DNA of 64,000 nucleotides, from the NCBI GenBank assembly GCA_022316685.1, contig JAKJHU010000046.1, forward strand, positions 5,307,001-5,371,000, written 5' to 3'. This stretch comes from Progne subis subis. Taxonomy: Eukaryota > Chordata > Aves > Passeriformes > Hirundinidae. The stretch's first letter is position 1; every line of letters begins with the position of its first letter. Of the stretch, positions 50,844-62,200 are shown in pieces. The notes below the pieces were generated by a model. That model searched no databases, was not told the origin of the DNA, and saw nothing but the letters and a program-made list of their open reading frames with translations. A program made the translations under genes and the position numbers.

Positions 50844-53043
50844 GAAAATTAAAAAATTAAATAATGGCTATTACAGCAGGTATTGTAACATAACTATCAC
50901 ATCCTGTGCTGTCTCTTATGTCATATATCATCTCACTTGATGAGCACACTGTGTGCCTGTGGCCACTTTCCCCTTTGCTTCATCTCCCTACACACATCCT
51001 GCTTTTTTATCCCAAAATATAACTGCTACAGCTCCTCTACAATAGGTTATGACATGCTAGTTGGAAGACCAAATGACACAGAAATGTCAACAAACAACCA
51101 AAACCAGAGAAAAATAAACAAACAAGGTATTTTTTTAATGTTAAAAAGAAAAGTTATAAATATTGATGGGAACAGTCATCACTACAGATTATTGCGGAAA
51201 AAATATTTACTCAATCACTTCAGCAAAAATGTCGTGACCAGCTCTAGTCAATATAGTTTGGGCAATCAATCCAGCTAATTATAGCATATATTTACAAAGA
51301 CTAAGAACTCTGAAGAACCCAGGAGACTACTGGAAGAAATTAAGAACCAATTTGGCTTTTAGCCTTGCTCTTTCTGTTTGTATTGAAGAGTGCCTGGTCT
51401 TCCCTAACCAGGAAATCCCTGATTCATCTGCTTTGCAGACACGAGGGGGAATGCAGGTTTTTCTCCATCAGGAATGATACTTGTATAAGACCAGCCCTCA
51501 TGCACAAGGAGGAGACTTCTACCCCGGCCCCCAGTTTAATGTATTGCAGGTTATAGGAGCTCCAGCCCATAATATCTTGTAATTCAGCTTGTATTTGGCA
51601 GGAATCTTGCATGTTTTCCCTATGTGGATTGGATCCTTGCCTGTCTCCAGTTTAAAACCTTGGTAAACCAATTTCTCAGGAAATCTGTCTCTCTCTGTGC
51701 CCTGGGATCACATGAATAGCAGGCTCTCATGACTCTTCCCAGCGTTTCAGCTTCACCTCAGATCTTTTCTGCAGCTCAGCTCCTGGGACTGATCTCTGGC
51801 CAAATGCTTGAGGGGCTGCACAGTCTTAGCTGCCAGCTGTGTTCCCTTTGACACTGCTCTGTCTCCAGATGTGCCCTGCACATCACAGTGCAGACAAGGG
51901 GAGTGTCCTGCATTTGCATCTCTACCTGTTCCTGGGAGTGTCCATGTGGTGCTCCGGCAGTGAAAATTGCTTCCCTTCAGTGGCCCTTGGTCAGCTTTTT
52001 CTTGTTTCCAGCATGGACACAGAAGGGGATATTTCTGGGAGCAGCTCAGTGAAATTCTTCTCCATGCTGAATAATTTCTTGACATGAACTAGGAATTTCA
52101 TAAGTTACCCGCCTTCATATTTCTTTCTCCATGAACAATTTCATCCCCCTCAGCCTAGATTCCAATGGTTGATCAGTTGTTTCCTTCCAATGAATGCTGG
52201 AAATTCAACTGGGTGTTTAATGTCCACTCTCCCTCACTTTGTTCACTGCAAATTCCCTGTCCCTTCCTAGTTTGTGTCATGCTTTTCAGTCCTCCATGAT
52301 CTTTGGACAACAATTCACCTCTTGAAATTATTTGGGATATTGCAAACTGGTCTCCAATTGCAACTAGGAACAGGGAAATGCTTCCAAACTTTTCTACCCA
52401 AGGCCCTCTCTTTGCAAGTATGTTCCCACTGACATTCCTACTTCCATGCTCACAACAGATAAATTAGGAACTAAAGAGAAAACGGTATGAGAAAAAGGGG
52501 TTACAAGAGAAATGCCATCAAGTCACAGGCTTTCAGAGAAGAAAGGCTCAGGAGCTTGCAGTCTCACCCTCTGAGAAATAAGTTTCTAGTCATTCCTACT
52601 ATGTGGCTTATACCTTGTATTTGGCTGGAGCATATAATTCAGGAAATCATTCCATTTGGTTTGATGATATTAAAGGAGGGGGAATTCCCTCCTTTCTTTA
52701 TCATTTTTTAATAGTGTTTTACTGTTGTCTCTATCAAAGCTCAGCAGGTGAGAAACTGAGGGATCTGAGTGCTCATTTTGGAACCCCCAAGACACCATGA
52801 GCTGTCATGTTGTGTGCCTTTCTCCTGTGACCGTGTGAGTTCAGCCCTCAGAGTGTGGCTCCAAGTTACCTATTCTCAGCCCTCTGGCTTGGATGTTAAC
52901 TTTCTGCCATCAATCATGCTCAGAGATATTTGGGCTTTTTGTTTTCCATTAGATCAGACAAGTGTCACTGGCTACGCAGTGGCAGACAAAGCTCTCCAGA
53001 AAACAGGTTTGAAAAGCCTCACACTGTGCTATCCAAATTATCC
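50841..53043. other. non-genic stretch, no gene recognised
   Basis: Unique sequence, A-T-rich at the start and mixed later. The block 51600-52470 is pyrimidine-rich on the plus strand. A 113-codon plus-strand frame (50937-51278) has no splice support or motif. Confidence 0.4.
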
Positions 53044-53079
53044 TAATTACCTAATTATCCTTATCACAGCAACTAATTA
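53044..53079. promoter_or_regulatory. cluster of three homeodomain-type TAATTA sites
   Basis: Three TAATTA palindromes (53044-53049, 53052-53057, 53074-53079) fall within 36 bases, with a GATA-type TTATC (53061-53065) between the second and third. Homeodomain proteins of the Antp, LIM and paired classes bind TAATTA, so this may be an enhancer element. The surrounding DNA is not especially A-T-rich, which makes the clustering less likely to be composition alone. Confidence 0.35.
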
Positions 53080-53117
53080 GACTGGCTATAAAGTTAAACC
53101 CATAAACAGACCACGGG

Positions 53118-53126
53118 CTATAAAAG
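53118..53126 (+). promoter_or_regulatory. possible TATA box
   Basis: CTATAAAAG, a near-consensus TATA box, lies about 40 bases downstream of the TAATTA cluster; a weaker CTATAAAG lies at about 53086-53093. No open frame with a good start follows within a few hundred bases, so a transcript, if any, may be non-coding. Confidence 0.2.
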
Positions 53127-55348
53127 CCTGCAGGCAAGAGAGATGTTGAAAAGGGCCTCAGAAGAACACGGGGGTGGGGGTGTAGGAATGCTTGTATTTA
53201 AAGGTTTGGTCGAGGATAAATAAAGGTTTGGCCTGCAGAAAATAACCAGTAATCTCCCAGCCTGCTAAGAGCACTGGCAGGCTTCAAAATCTGCATGAGT
53301 GTCAGCAAGTCCATCACTTACAATTGCCCAATTTTAACAACTTGAAGAAAAATAGAGATGCGTTTTTCCCCAAAACAGTCCCTTCAAAGCAGGCACAAAA
53401 TGAATCACAACTGCTTTTCTGAGAGTCTCCTCTTCCAAAAGGCAAAAGCAAAAGCTGGCTGAGCACTGTAATAAAGGAACATGCTCCTCAGATCTCATCC
53501 TTTGACACAGCAAGGATGCAAATAAATGATGGTGGCCTAGGTTCCATTGTTCATCACACCCCTCTTGAAGGTCATTCCAATTCCCCTGTACTAATACAAA
53601 GGGGTTTTTTTCAAGGTGTGAAGAGTGTCCAAAAGGGTTTCCTGACTTCCAAGATGAAAGTTTTTCAGCAAGGTGAAAGTCAGTGGCATTATTTATTGCT
53701 ACTCCTGGCTCTCAGGAGCGCTCAGTTTGGCTGTTGGGGAGGCCGTATGTAAACACTTTGTCACCATGCAGGGTCTGTCCCTTCTAGCAGTCATTTGGGA
53801 AGGGAGTGGAGACTGACACTCTGTCTGCTGCTCTCCCTTGCTTGGAAGAATTAATTTCTTGTAAATAAAAGCCTATGCTTTTTCCTGCTGAGGTATTTCC
53901 CTATTGTCTGCTATTTGATTTCCTGTAAATGGACTTCCACTGCTCTTGGAATGTTTAAATAGAAACCAGAAATAGCTCTGAGCAGAGCTACATACGCACA
54001 GCTTAATGGCAACCTAACAAAGTCATCTTTTTTCATGAAGTTACCACAGCTGATTCTTTTCTTTCAAAGACCTTTGCTGACTTGTTATATAGTCAGCCCC
54101 TCTTTTACATTTCCTACCAGACAAAAATCAGAGCGTGTAACCAAAACCAGGCAGAAACAGCAGGCAGCATCACAAGCAGCAAGCAACTTGCAAGCAAGGC
54201 GTGATGCTCGCTTGGAAGTGATGGAGAGAAGTGTGCTCCTGCCTGAATGACAGCCCCAGGATGCTGCCTCCAGCTTCCTCCCCCCAATGCTGGAGCTGCC
54301 AGGAGCCCTCCTAAGTAGGGTCTGGCAGGAGCACAGCCCTGCTACTTTATTACAGCAGAATGGATTCCTTCTGACACGATCAGAAATCCTGATGGAAGCA
54401 TCTTGCTGGTTCTTAGCAGAATTTCTGTCTCTTTATTCCTTATTCTGGTATTCTCCCACATGTGCAGGTTTCCCAGCTGGCACACACATTTCAAACAGCA
54501 ATTACACAGTAGCATTTTTGATAGTTCCAGCTACAGGCTCAGAAGTGAGGTGTCTCTGCTCTTGTAACCTTAATGGCCAAATATCGAGTAATAGCTCCAG
54601 AACTTGTAAGAATCAGAAAATATGGTCTGTTTGGAAGTAATCAAATGCACATTGCCATGGGCCTTCCAGTTCATGCACCTGCTGGCACAGACACAGCCAG
54701 TAAAAGGAAGCTTGTAATAACATAAAAGCTTGGAATTCAGAGGACTTAAAGCCGAACAAATTGTTGGAGAGGGAGGTTTGCATTGCAGAGAAATGAGCTT
54801 AAAAGGCACAGAAAGCCACAAATGCTGATTGTTTCTAGATTCTGCTTCATTTTACTAACTTAATGTGAATTGGCTGAGGTTACAAGGTTAAGCTCTGCAA
54901 TGTTTACCACTTTTCTAACTATATAGAGGGGAACACAAGCAGAGTGCATTGGGTTTCAGGGCTGCAGCACCATTTCCATGCCTCTTCTTGGGAGGTACTG
55001 GAAGTTCAAAATATCCTGTGAGAGTGCAAGGGGCTCAGCACCCTCCACAGTACAGAGCAGGATTCCCCCTAGGAGATTGTGTCTGCCCGAGGCTCGGAGG
55101 TTTTTCTTGTACCACCACAGAGAGTTGAACAGATACATTTTCTGCTGCTCCTGTCAACTTAAACTCTAGCACCTGCTACAGGTAAAGCACTTTTTGGTCA
55201 GCATCTTTCCTGAATATTTTAGCACAGATTAAATTTTTCCAGGTTTTTAATTTTGACCGGGATCAATAGGGTTGACAGGAGGCAGGACAGATAAGTTGGC
55301 TGGACGTTAGCCAGATAGAAACTGAGCAAAGTGTAGCTCTCCTCTCAC
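53127..55348. other. non-genic stretch, no gene recognised
   Basis: Unique sequence. The 11-base motif TAAAGGTTTGG occurs twice about 22 bases apart near 53199-53231. Frames up to 117 codons (54287-54640, plus) lack motifs and splice support. Confidence 0.4.
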
Positions 55349-55515
55349 CATAGCATCATAAAGTTGTTTAGGTTGGAAAAGACGTTCAAGATCATCAAGT
55401 CCAGTACCTTAACACTGCTAAACTGATCACTAAACCATGTCCTTAAGTGCCACATCTACACATCTTTCCAACACCTCCAGAGATAGCAACTCAGCCCCTT
55501 TGCTGGGCATCTTCA
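55349..55515 (-). repeat. CR1 LINE 3' end, avian type
   Basis: The plus strand starts with CATAGCATCATAAAGTTG, the reverse complement of the CR1 3' terminal repeat. It continues with TTTAGGTTGGAAAAGACGTT, AAGATCATCAAGTCC, CTAAACCATGTCCTTAAG and GCCACATCTACACATCTTTC. Sequence resembling the CR1 3' untranslated region fades by about 55515. The element lies on the minus strand with its 3' end at the left, and is 5'-truncated as most CR1 copies are. Divergence is moderate. Confidence 0.92.
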
Positions 55516-58500
55516 GCCTCTGCTGGACCCCGGTTATGTGAGCAGTGACTGTGGAAGATTTTCTCTGATTGTGCTCCCTGATAATTCACAGAGCAGGGAA
55601 AGGGAAAAGATGCTCAGCCTGGTCAGGATGTTCAGAGGAGATAAGTAATCATGCAATCTGTCCATCCTCGTGCTGAGCAAGAGAGGGAGGCTCTGCCTTG
55701 AAATACTGTTCACATAGCGGCTGTGAGCCTCTACTTCTGCAGCATTTATTCTAGCTCATTTCCCAGCATAATTGCTTTTGAGGCAGCCTACTTAGGCCAA
55801 AGAAATTTAGCTCCTTCTTTAACATGAAACTCCAGTTTGTTTGAGGGGTTGTTCTATCCCTGCAAACCCTTAATCACATTATCCTCAGTTTCCATTCCCA
55901 GGTCTGCCCCAGGCCCTACCAGCTTTGAAGAGAATTTCCCCAGCCACATGCCTAGAGAGAAGTCTGATTATTAAAATCAGCTTCTTGCTATAAGAGAGGC
56001 CTGAGGAGCCTCCAGAGCAAACAACCCCAGGAAAGAGGACTAAGGATGTCACTGGGTTAAGGTGGAGCAACTGTGTGTGAGGAAAGTTAGTGCCTCACTG
56101 GTTAAATCTCCAACAATGTTGTAATTTTCATAAAACAAAAAATATCTGCCAAATTCAAACAAAAAATAAAAATAGGGAAAAATGCTAAGATTCAGCATCT
56201 TCATTTCATAATTTTCCAGAAAAAAAAATTTTTTTCAAGATCACTATAGTTTTCTGTTGAAAATGAGGAAACAGAACATTGAATTTAAACTTGATTTCAG
56301 GGAGCATTTCAAATGACACACAAGTGAAGTCAACAAAATAAAAAATTATTTATATTACTTTTATATTATATTTAAAATTTTCACTTGTGACATTAAAAAA
56401 AAAAGTGTTTGTTACAGTTCTGACCCTGAGTACATTAATCTATAGCTACATTTACTGGTATTTCTATCTATCCTTTATTTCTACAGTGGTTTCAAATATG
56501 TTAAAACCATTTAACTACTTTTGGTTTTCCTCTGAACATATTTCTAAAATACACAGGTGGATTTAAAGCACTTAAAACCACAAGCAATTAAAGCTTTGCT
56601 CCAGGGCCAGACTGCTCCAAGGACACTCAAAGGAAAGCAGTTGGAGAGCAATAAATACACACAGCGCACATTTTTATCAAGGGACTGAGGGATGATTCAG
56701 GGTCAGTAGTTATGGCACAGCATCTGGATCCAACCCATCACAGAGTGCCTGCAAACACCCTGCCTTAGAGAGCAAGTGTGGCTCTGCTGAACACTTCCCA
56801 TTCCCTTTTGGGGACTGATCTATTGTTAAATTTCCACCTTCACCCTGAGTAACTTTGGAAATACAGCCTCACCCTTTGAGGAACTGAGGTGAATTAAAAG
56901 AGTATGAACCAAAACCTTTCAGTATCACATCATAGTTTGAAGCAGTCAGGTGCATATCTCATTGATGTTTCCCAAAATAGTTGCATTTTTTAGAATCAAA
57001 ATCTTCTCTCTGTAAGATATAACAATCACCCAGACTATCAATACGAACTTTGTGATTTGCAGCATTTTGGGAAAAAATATATTAAAAGAATGGGCATGCC
57101 TGAGTGTTAATTTCAGCATTGTTCCTACCCTTTAATGTAACTTGCATTTGCACATGAAAATGTCAGATGTGATGGGGAGGTATCTGAGCATAAACAGGAA
57201 GGGCCTCTGTCCAAAAAGCTGCCAGCTGAACTCAGAACTTTCCCATCTCTGCCTCTGTTTTCACCTGGATCATTCAGCCCTGTGGCGAGGTTTGAAATCC
57301 CATCAGGAAGATGTTGGGATGCCATTGGAAATGGCTCTGACCTTCAGTTTCTCTTTGTTGGGTTTTCAGCTCGGGCAAAAGGAGCGGGGTGAGTTTTCTG
57401 GCAGCTGACTCCCTGCTCTGGGCCGATGGAGGTGGTGCAGGTGCCCCTGTGCCTGCTGCTGCCAGCTGGGGCTGTGCCCAGCCTGAGCCTGTCCTGCTGA
57501 GCTTGTACCCAGCACAGCCTCACCCGTCACACACAGGGCGTTTGGGACTTCAGTGTAACCAGCTTCTGGTTGGGAGGAGCAAAGTTCCCAGCCAGCAGCA
57601 GAGCAGCAAAGAACGCTTCAGAAAGGAAATGCTGGAAAAACTCCCATGGCCAATTAGGTCTGTGTGAGTACGAAACTCCAGCCTTGGTTGACCACAAATC
57701 CAATTTGTATTTTCACAGGATCTCGGCCATTTCAGGCAGTCTTGACCTCTGGGTGTCAATATTGCTGAGCAGCGATATACAACATGACTTGGGTGTGCTG
57801 CAATAAAATGTTTATTAATGTCAAACAGAAATTACCCAGGGTATGGCAAACTTTAAGATATAAATACAGTGCAATAAGTTGTCTGGGGTTTGGTGGGTTT
57901 TTTACCATTATACTTATTCATAATTTTTCAAAGCTAAGCTAGCTTTAATGACTAGGTGGACACATTATATTAGCAACATAATGTCCAAATGTATTATACA
58001 CCCAATGTTGCTTTAATAAACATCCATGTCAGGAACTAGGGAACTCATTTTTAGGTTACCACTTTTCAAAACTTTTGGCCTCTGTTAAAAAATAACATGC
58101 CAAGCAATATGATTCAACAACAACTTTGGGAGCAGCTTGACCACAGTCTCTCAGAGAAGTTAGCAGGACTCCACACCAAGTAGGTTAAATGCATAAATAA
58201 ATGAATATTGAAGGGTGAGACCAGGTTACACAACCAAAATTAAGTGCCTTGGAAATCCTGTGTCTATAAAATGCCCAAAGCCATTTTCCACCTGGGGGTG
58301 TGCAGAGGGAAGTTGATCTGTACTGACTGGAGACACAAGGATGTTTTATACCGGACAGGCTGATGAAAGCTGAGACAAGAAATAAGTGTCTTGTTTCACA
58401 TATGTTTTCCTTTAATTATTGCAATGCAAGATTTGGCTTTTCAAGGCAATTTCTAGGGTAAAGATTAGGAGATATTGTGCATAATAGGACTTATTCCTTG

Positions 58501-59167
58501 AATGGAATCCAATAGTCCCAAACTAATTTCCAGTCTTTAGAATAAGGTATTTCTCCTGGGGATGGCAATATCTGTGGTTTCAATCTCTCACATCCTACCC
58601 AACTGTTTCCTCATTACAGTCTCAGGTTTCTTTGTCACCACACAGTTTATACAGGCTCAGATTTAATCAGTAGCAAAACATTCATCAACATGAATCCATA
58701 CCACCTTTTTTTTTCCTTAAAAATACCTCCAAGCTCACTAAATATTTGTCAAGTAAACATTTCCTAGACACAGAGAGCACTGCTCCTCACTTCCTTCTCC
58801 TTTAGGTATATTGCAGTCTTGGGATTCTTCCCTAGGATTACAGTAATTGGTATTTTACTCCAACACATAGATTTGATAGAAAGTCATCATGACTCTAGGC
58901 TATAAGTCCACAAGTCTGGACATGGAAAGCCCTTTTGTGGTTATATAATATTTTGTTTCAATATTAGGGTATTTTCTGTTCTAAATTAAGATGAAGGTTC
59001 TCTCTTGGCAAAATATTTACCTTGTGCTGTGATTTATCAAAGAGAAAAAATGATCATATAATGAATCGTATAATGATTCTATAATTTTCAGCTCCACGGT
59101 AATTGGATATTCCTACTTGAACTCTCACAGTGATTTATGAACATAAATCAATTAAGACTTACAAGAA
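55516..59167. other. non-genic stretch with small AT hairpins
   Basis: Mostly A-T-rich unique sequence. A G+C-richer block at 57360-57560 has overlapping frames without motifs. Between 57931 and 57987 two small inverted repeats occur. No gene recognised. Confidence 0.4.
57957..57987. repeat. small inverted repeat, AT-rich
   Basis: TGGACACATTAT (57957-57968) pairs with ATAATGTCCA (57978-57987) with one bulged base and a 9-base loop. A 7-base-arm hairpin (AAAGCTA / TAGCTTT) lies just upstream at 57931-57947. Confidence 0.6.
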
Positions 59168-59260
59168 TTCTGTGAGATAAGGAAATACTATTCTCCATCT
59201 CATGGTATAGGAAACCAAGGCACAGTTTCTGCCAAGATCACACACACAGTTGGTGCCACA
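59168..59260 (-). repeat. ancient MIR-like SINE fragment
   Basis: The plus strand shows TCTGTGAGATAAGGAAATAC, then ATTCTCCATCTCATGG, then GGAAACCAAGGCACAG, then CCAAGATCACACACACAG. This is the reverse complement of the MIR core, in order and at the right spacing. It is inactive and partial. Confidence 0.75.
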
Positions 59261-62200
59261 CATTTTTTTTGACTGCTGTCACTTTCCTGTTTGCCTTTTA
59301 CCTCATTCCAGCATTGACTGTTGTGGTTGTGCCACCAAATTGCTTTTAAGATAGCTGCTTCTTTATCAAAAAATCATATTTCCAAGCAGTTGCAGTGATG
59401 TCCGTTCCACTCCCTCCCCTCCACTGCTGTTATTCTCATCGCCATTCTTTTCCCCAGGTTTCTGAGGGTTGCTGGATCTAGCAGTGTCATACAACCCCAG
59501 TACCTTATGCCTGTTTAGGGTGAAAGCATGCAGGAAATGCCACCCCAAGTTGTCAGTTTCCTTGTGGAGTTCAAACATCTGGGGCTTTGGGGAAATGTGG
59601 AAGATTCAACTGAGTTTTCTGTACAGAAAAACAGCTGTGGTCTCTGTATTGCACATTGTGGTTACACTCTTCAAAATATCTCCAGTGTTTTCATACAGCA
59701 CCGATGCCCTTCTGCTCAGGGAAGATTATGTTCAGCTAAAGACCTCAGGCTCTGACAAACTGAGCTCTGGGAAATCTCAGTGAAGTGGTTTGAGATGCTA
59801 CTGCCCATGGTGCTCTGCACTGCCTCTGCACCGGGGTTTGTGGAGCCTGGAGAGCAGCACAGCGGTGTGCCTGTGCCACAGCTGCTCTGGTGGCTGGGCT
59901 GGTGCCTCGGTGTAAGTCCCAAAGGAAGTGGATTTATGCTACAGCTGAGAATCAGAAGCTCTGAGGTGTGGCCACGCTGCCTTTGGCTGATTCTCCAAAA
60001 AACAATGTGTTAGTTCTCTTCTGCTCCTTGGCTCCTCAGTGCCAAGATTTCCCCTTCGCAACAAAGCCCAAATTCCCAAAACCTGGTCTACTGGCAACAG
60101 TTTCTCACAGAAGTGGATCCTAAAATTAGAGTCTGGTCTCTTGAATCCCAGAAGAGGCAAGACATGCTTGGAGATCATTTCACACCAAGAAGTTCACATT
60201 ACAAATATTAAGTTATATTTACTCTTTTTTTAGAGAAGATGTCTCCTCCTCCTCCCTTCCACTTACATGCTTGGAATGGAATTGAGCAAGACATGAGACT
60301 TCTGCATTCAAATTCCTCTCCAGGCTGGGAAGCCTCAAGCTTGTAACATCCTCTAGCCCGGGGTGCACTTGGTGCACCAGGCCAGGGATAGAGCAATTGT
60401 AGGAGCAGGCAGGAGAGGCAGAAGCTGAGCCCTGGTCCAGGAGTAGTTTAAAAGCCTGTTTTGTGCAGATGATCAGTGTTAGTGACTCTAATCAGAAACA
60501 TTTTGCCAGCCCCTTGCAGTGAAGTGCACAGGAGATTCGCATTGCCATCTGAACTCCTCCTGCAGCTTTACCTGCCCTCCTATTATTTGTTAAGCCCTGA
60601 TGTTCACACCTAGCAGAGCTGCAGATCCAGCTGTGCATTAACAAGGCCATCAGGAGCCCTTCTGCTTCGCTGTTGTGCCCATCAGTGCCCCCGGGATGAG
60701 AGCAGGAGCTGCTGGGGGCAGAGCTGCAGCGTCCCTGCTGCCCCTCGGGAGCAGGAGAACAGGGCAAAGCATCCACAGGCCAGCAGCCTAAGCAAGGGCA
60801 AGGACCAAGGGAAGGCTGGCCTGGCCCCGACTGCATCACTCTGTCTCCATGTGGGTTGCACTGGAGCAGCTCAGGTTTGGAGTGGGTCCAGGGGCTCCTC
60901 CTCCGTGCCAGGGCTGCGCTGCAGCCAGCGTCACACGAGTGGAGTGGCTGTGCACAGAAAACGTCCTTCAGCCACCAAAAGTGGTACCAGCCTCAGTCCA
61001 CTGCAGACAGCCTGCCTCACAGCCACGAATAAACCCCAGGAGGCTGGAGCAGCTCACAGCAGCTGCTACAGGAGCCCTCCCCACTGCTCACCCTGCAGCC
61101 TGCCTGCTGCCAGCCAGACAGGCACTGCCCTCCTGCTCCTTGGAGGATGCTGATGATTCTGTAGGACCAAAGAGCTCAGCACAAACAAAGGAAGCAGAAA
61201 CCCTGCAGGATTCTCACTTGGAGAAAAATCTTTCCTAGAAAGAGAATTGGAAGTTCTCTACTGGAGTAAGTGGGGTTTATTTATAAATTACAAATAAACT
61301 TAGAAAAACATTGAAACGTGACAAGGCATAAATGATACTGAAATGGCTGCTTTGCAGAATCCTGTAATGGGAAATCCTTTTACAAACCTTTTAAATTTGG
61401 CAAATGTTACTAATATTCCTCCAGGCAACACTTGGGCTGTTATTTAAAATGGGATGTGTGGTGTCCCGGAGAGACTGTTCTCCTGAACTGCAAAGCATTT
61501 TGTAGGACCTGTGAAATATGAAATGCTTTAAGGGGGAAAGAGGGTTAGCAGTTCTGCTCTCTGTGGTTTCTACTACCTCTAAAGAAGTTTTAGAGGAGAA
61601 TGTGTTCTGGGCTGTAATTCAAGTAGTGTTACAGATACTGTAACATTAAAAATGGACAAATTAGAGGCACCTGATGAAAAACATGTTACTTTCTCTGTTT
61701 GGTGCCTCAAGCACACAAACATGATGCTTAGATTCTCCCGGGTGCTTATATTAAATGCAACTGAACTCATTAAGGAGGTCTGAAGTGAGTTTTAAGCACA
61801 AGGGCTGGACAGCTTCACTCTGTCTTGCTCTGCAGAGCATCCTCAACACTCAGGATGGCGTGAATCGGCAACAAATTCAGCATGCAGTGACCCCTGCAGA
61901 GATGAGACTTTTTTCCATCTGCCTCACTCCTATAAACAGTGCAAGGACAAGCCATAGCTGACCCATCTGTGAAAGGCCCTTGGGGTTTTCTGCACACACC
62001 TGACCTTTCTGCTCCAGCACAGAAGTCGATTATTTGAGAGTTTCACACTGAAAGGTAGCCTTAATGCTCCGGAGTTTTTCTCTGCAGTGGGTGACTGGAA
62101 AATGGGACTCCTCCACCCCACTGCAGGCTTCAGAGGATCAGCAGCAGGATAGGGGCAGGTTCCTGGAGGCCAGAGAGAAGCCTCAGCATGGCACTGTGTA

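Noticed and set aside
50937..51278. 113-codon plus-strand frame in AT-rich DNA just after the A41 tract
   Set aside because: No acceptor or donor of quality bounds it, no motif is present and the N-terminal part is unlike the C-terminal part in composition.
55875..55905. Possible sense-strand MIR core around CCTCAGTTTCC
   Set aside because: The match is limited to about a dozen bases; flanks do not extend it.
59041..59090. ATGATTCTATAA-type sequence resembling a plus-strand CR1 3' tail
   Set aside because: No CR1 3' untranslated sequence precedes it; similarity is limited to the AT-rich tail.
60492..61238. Overlapping G+C-rich frames of 100-129 codons on both strands
   Set aside because: Simultaneous openness on both strands, Cys/Ser/Pro/Ala-rich composition and no splice or promoter support indicate stop-codon scarcity.
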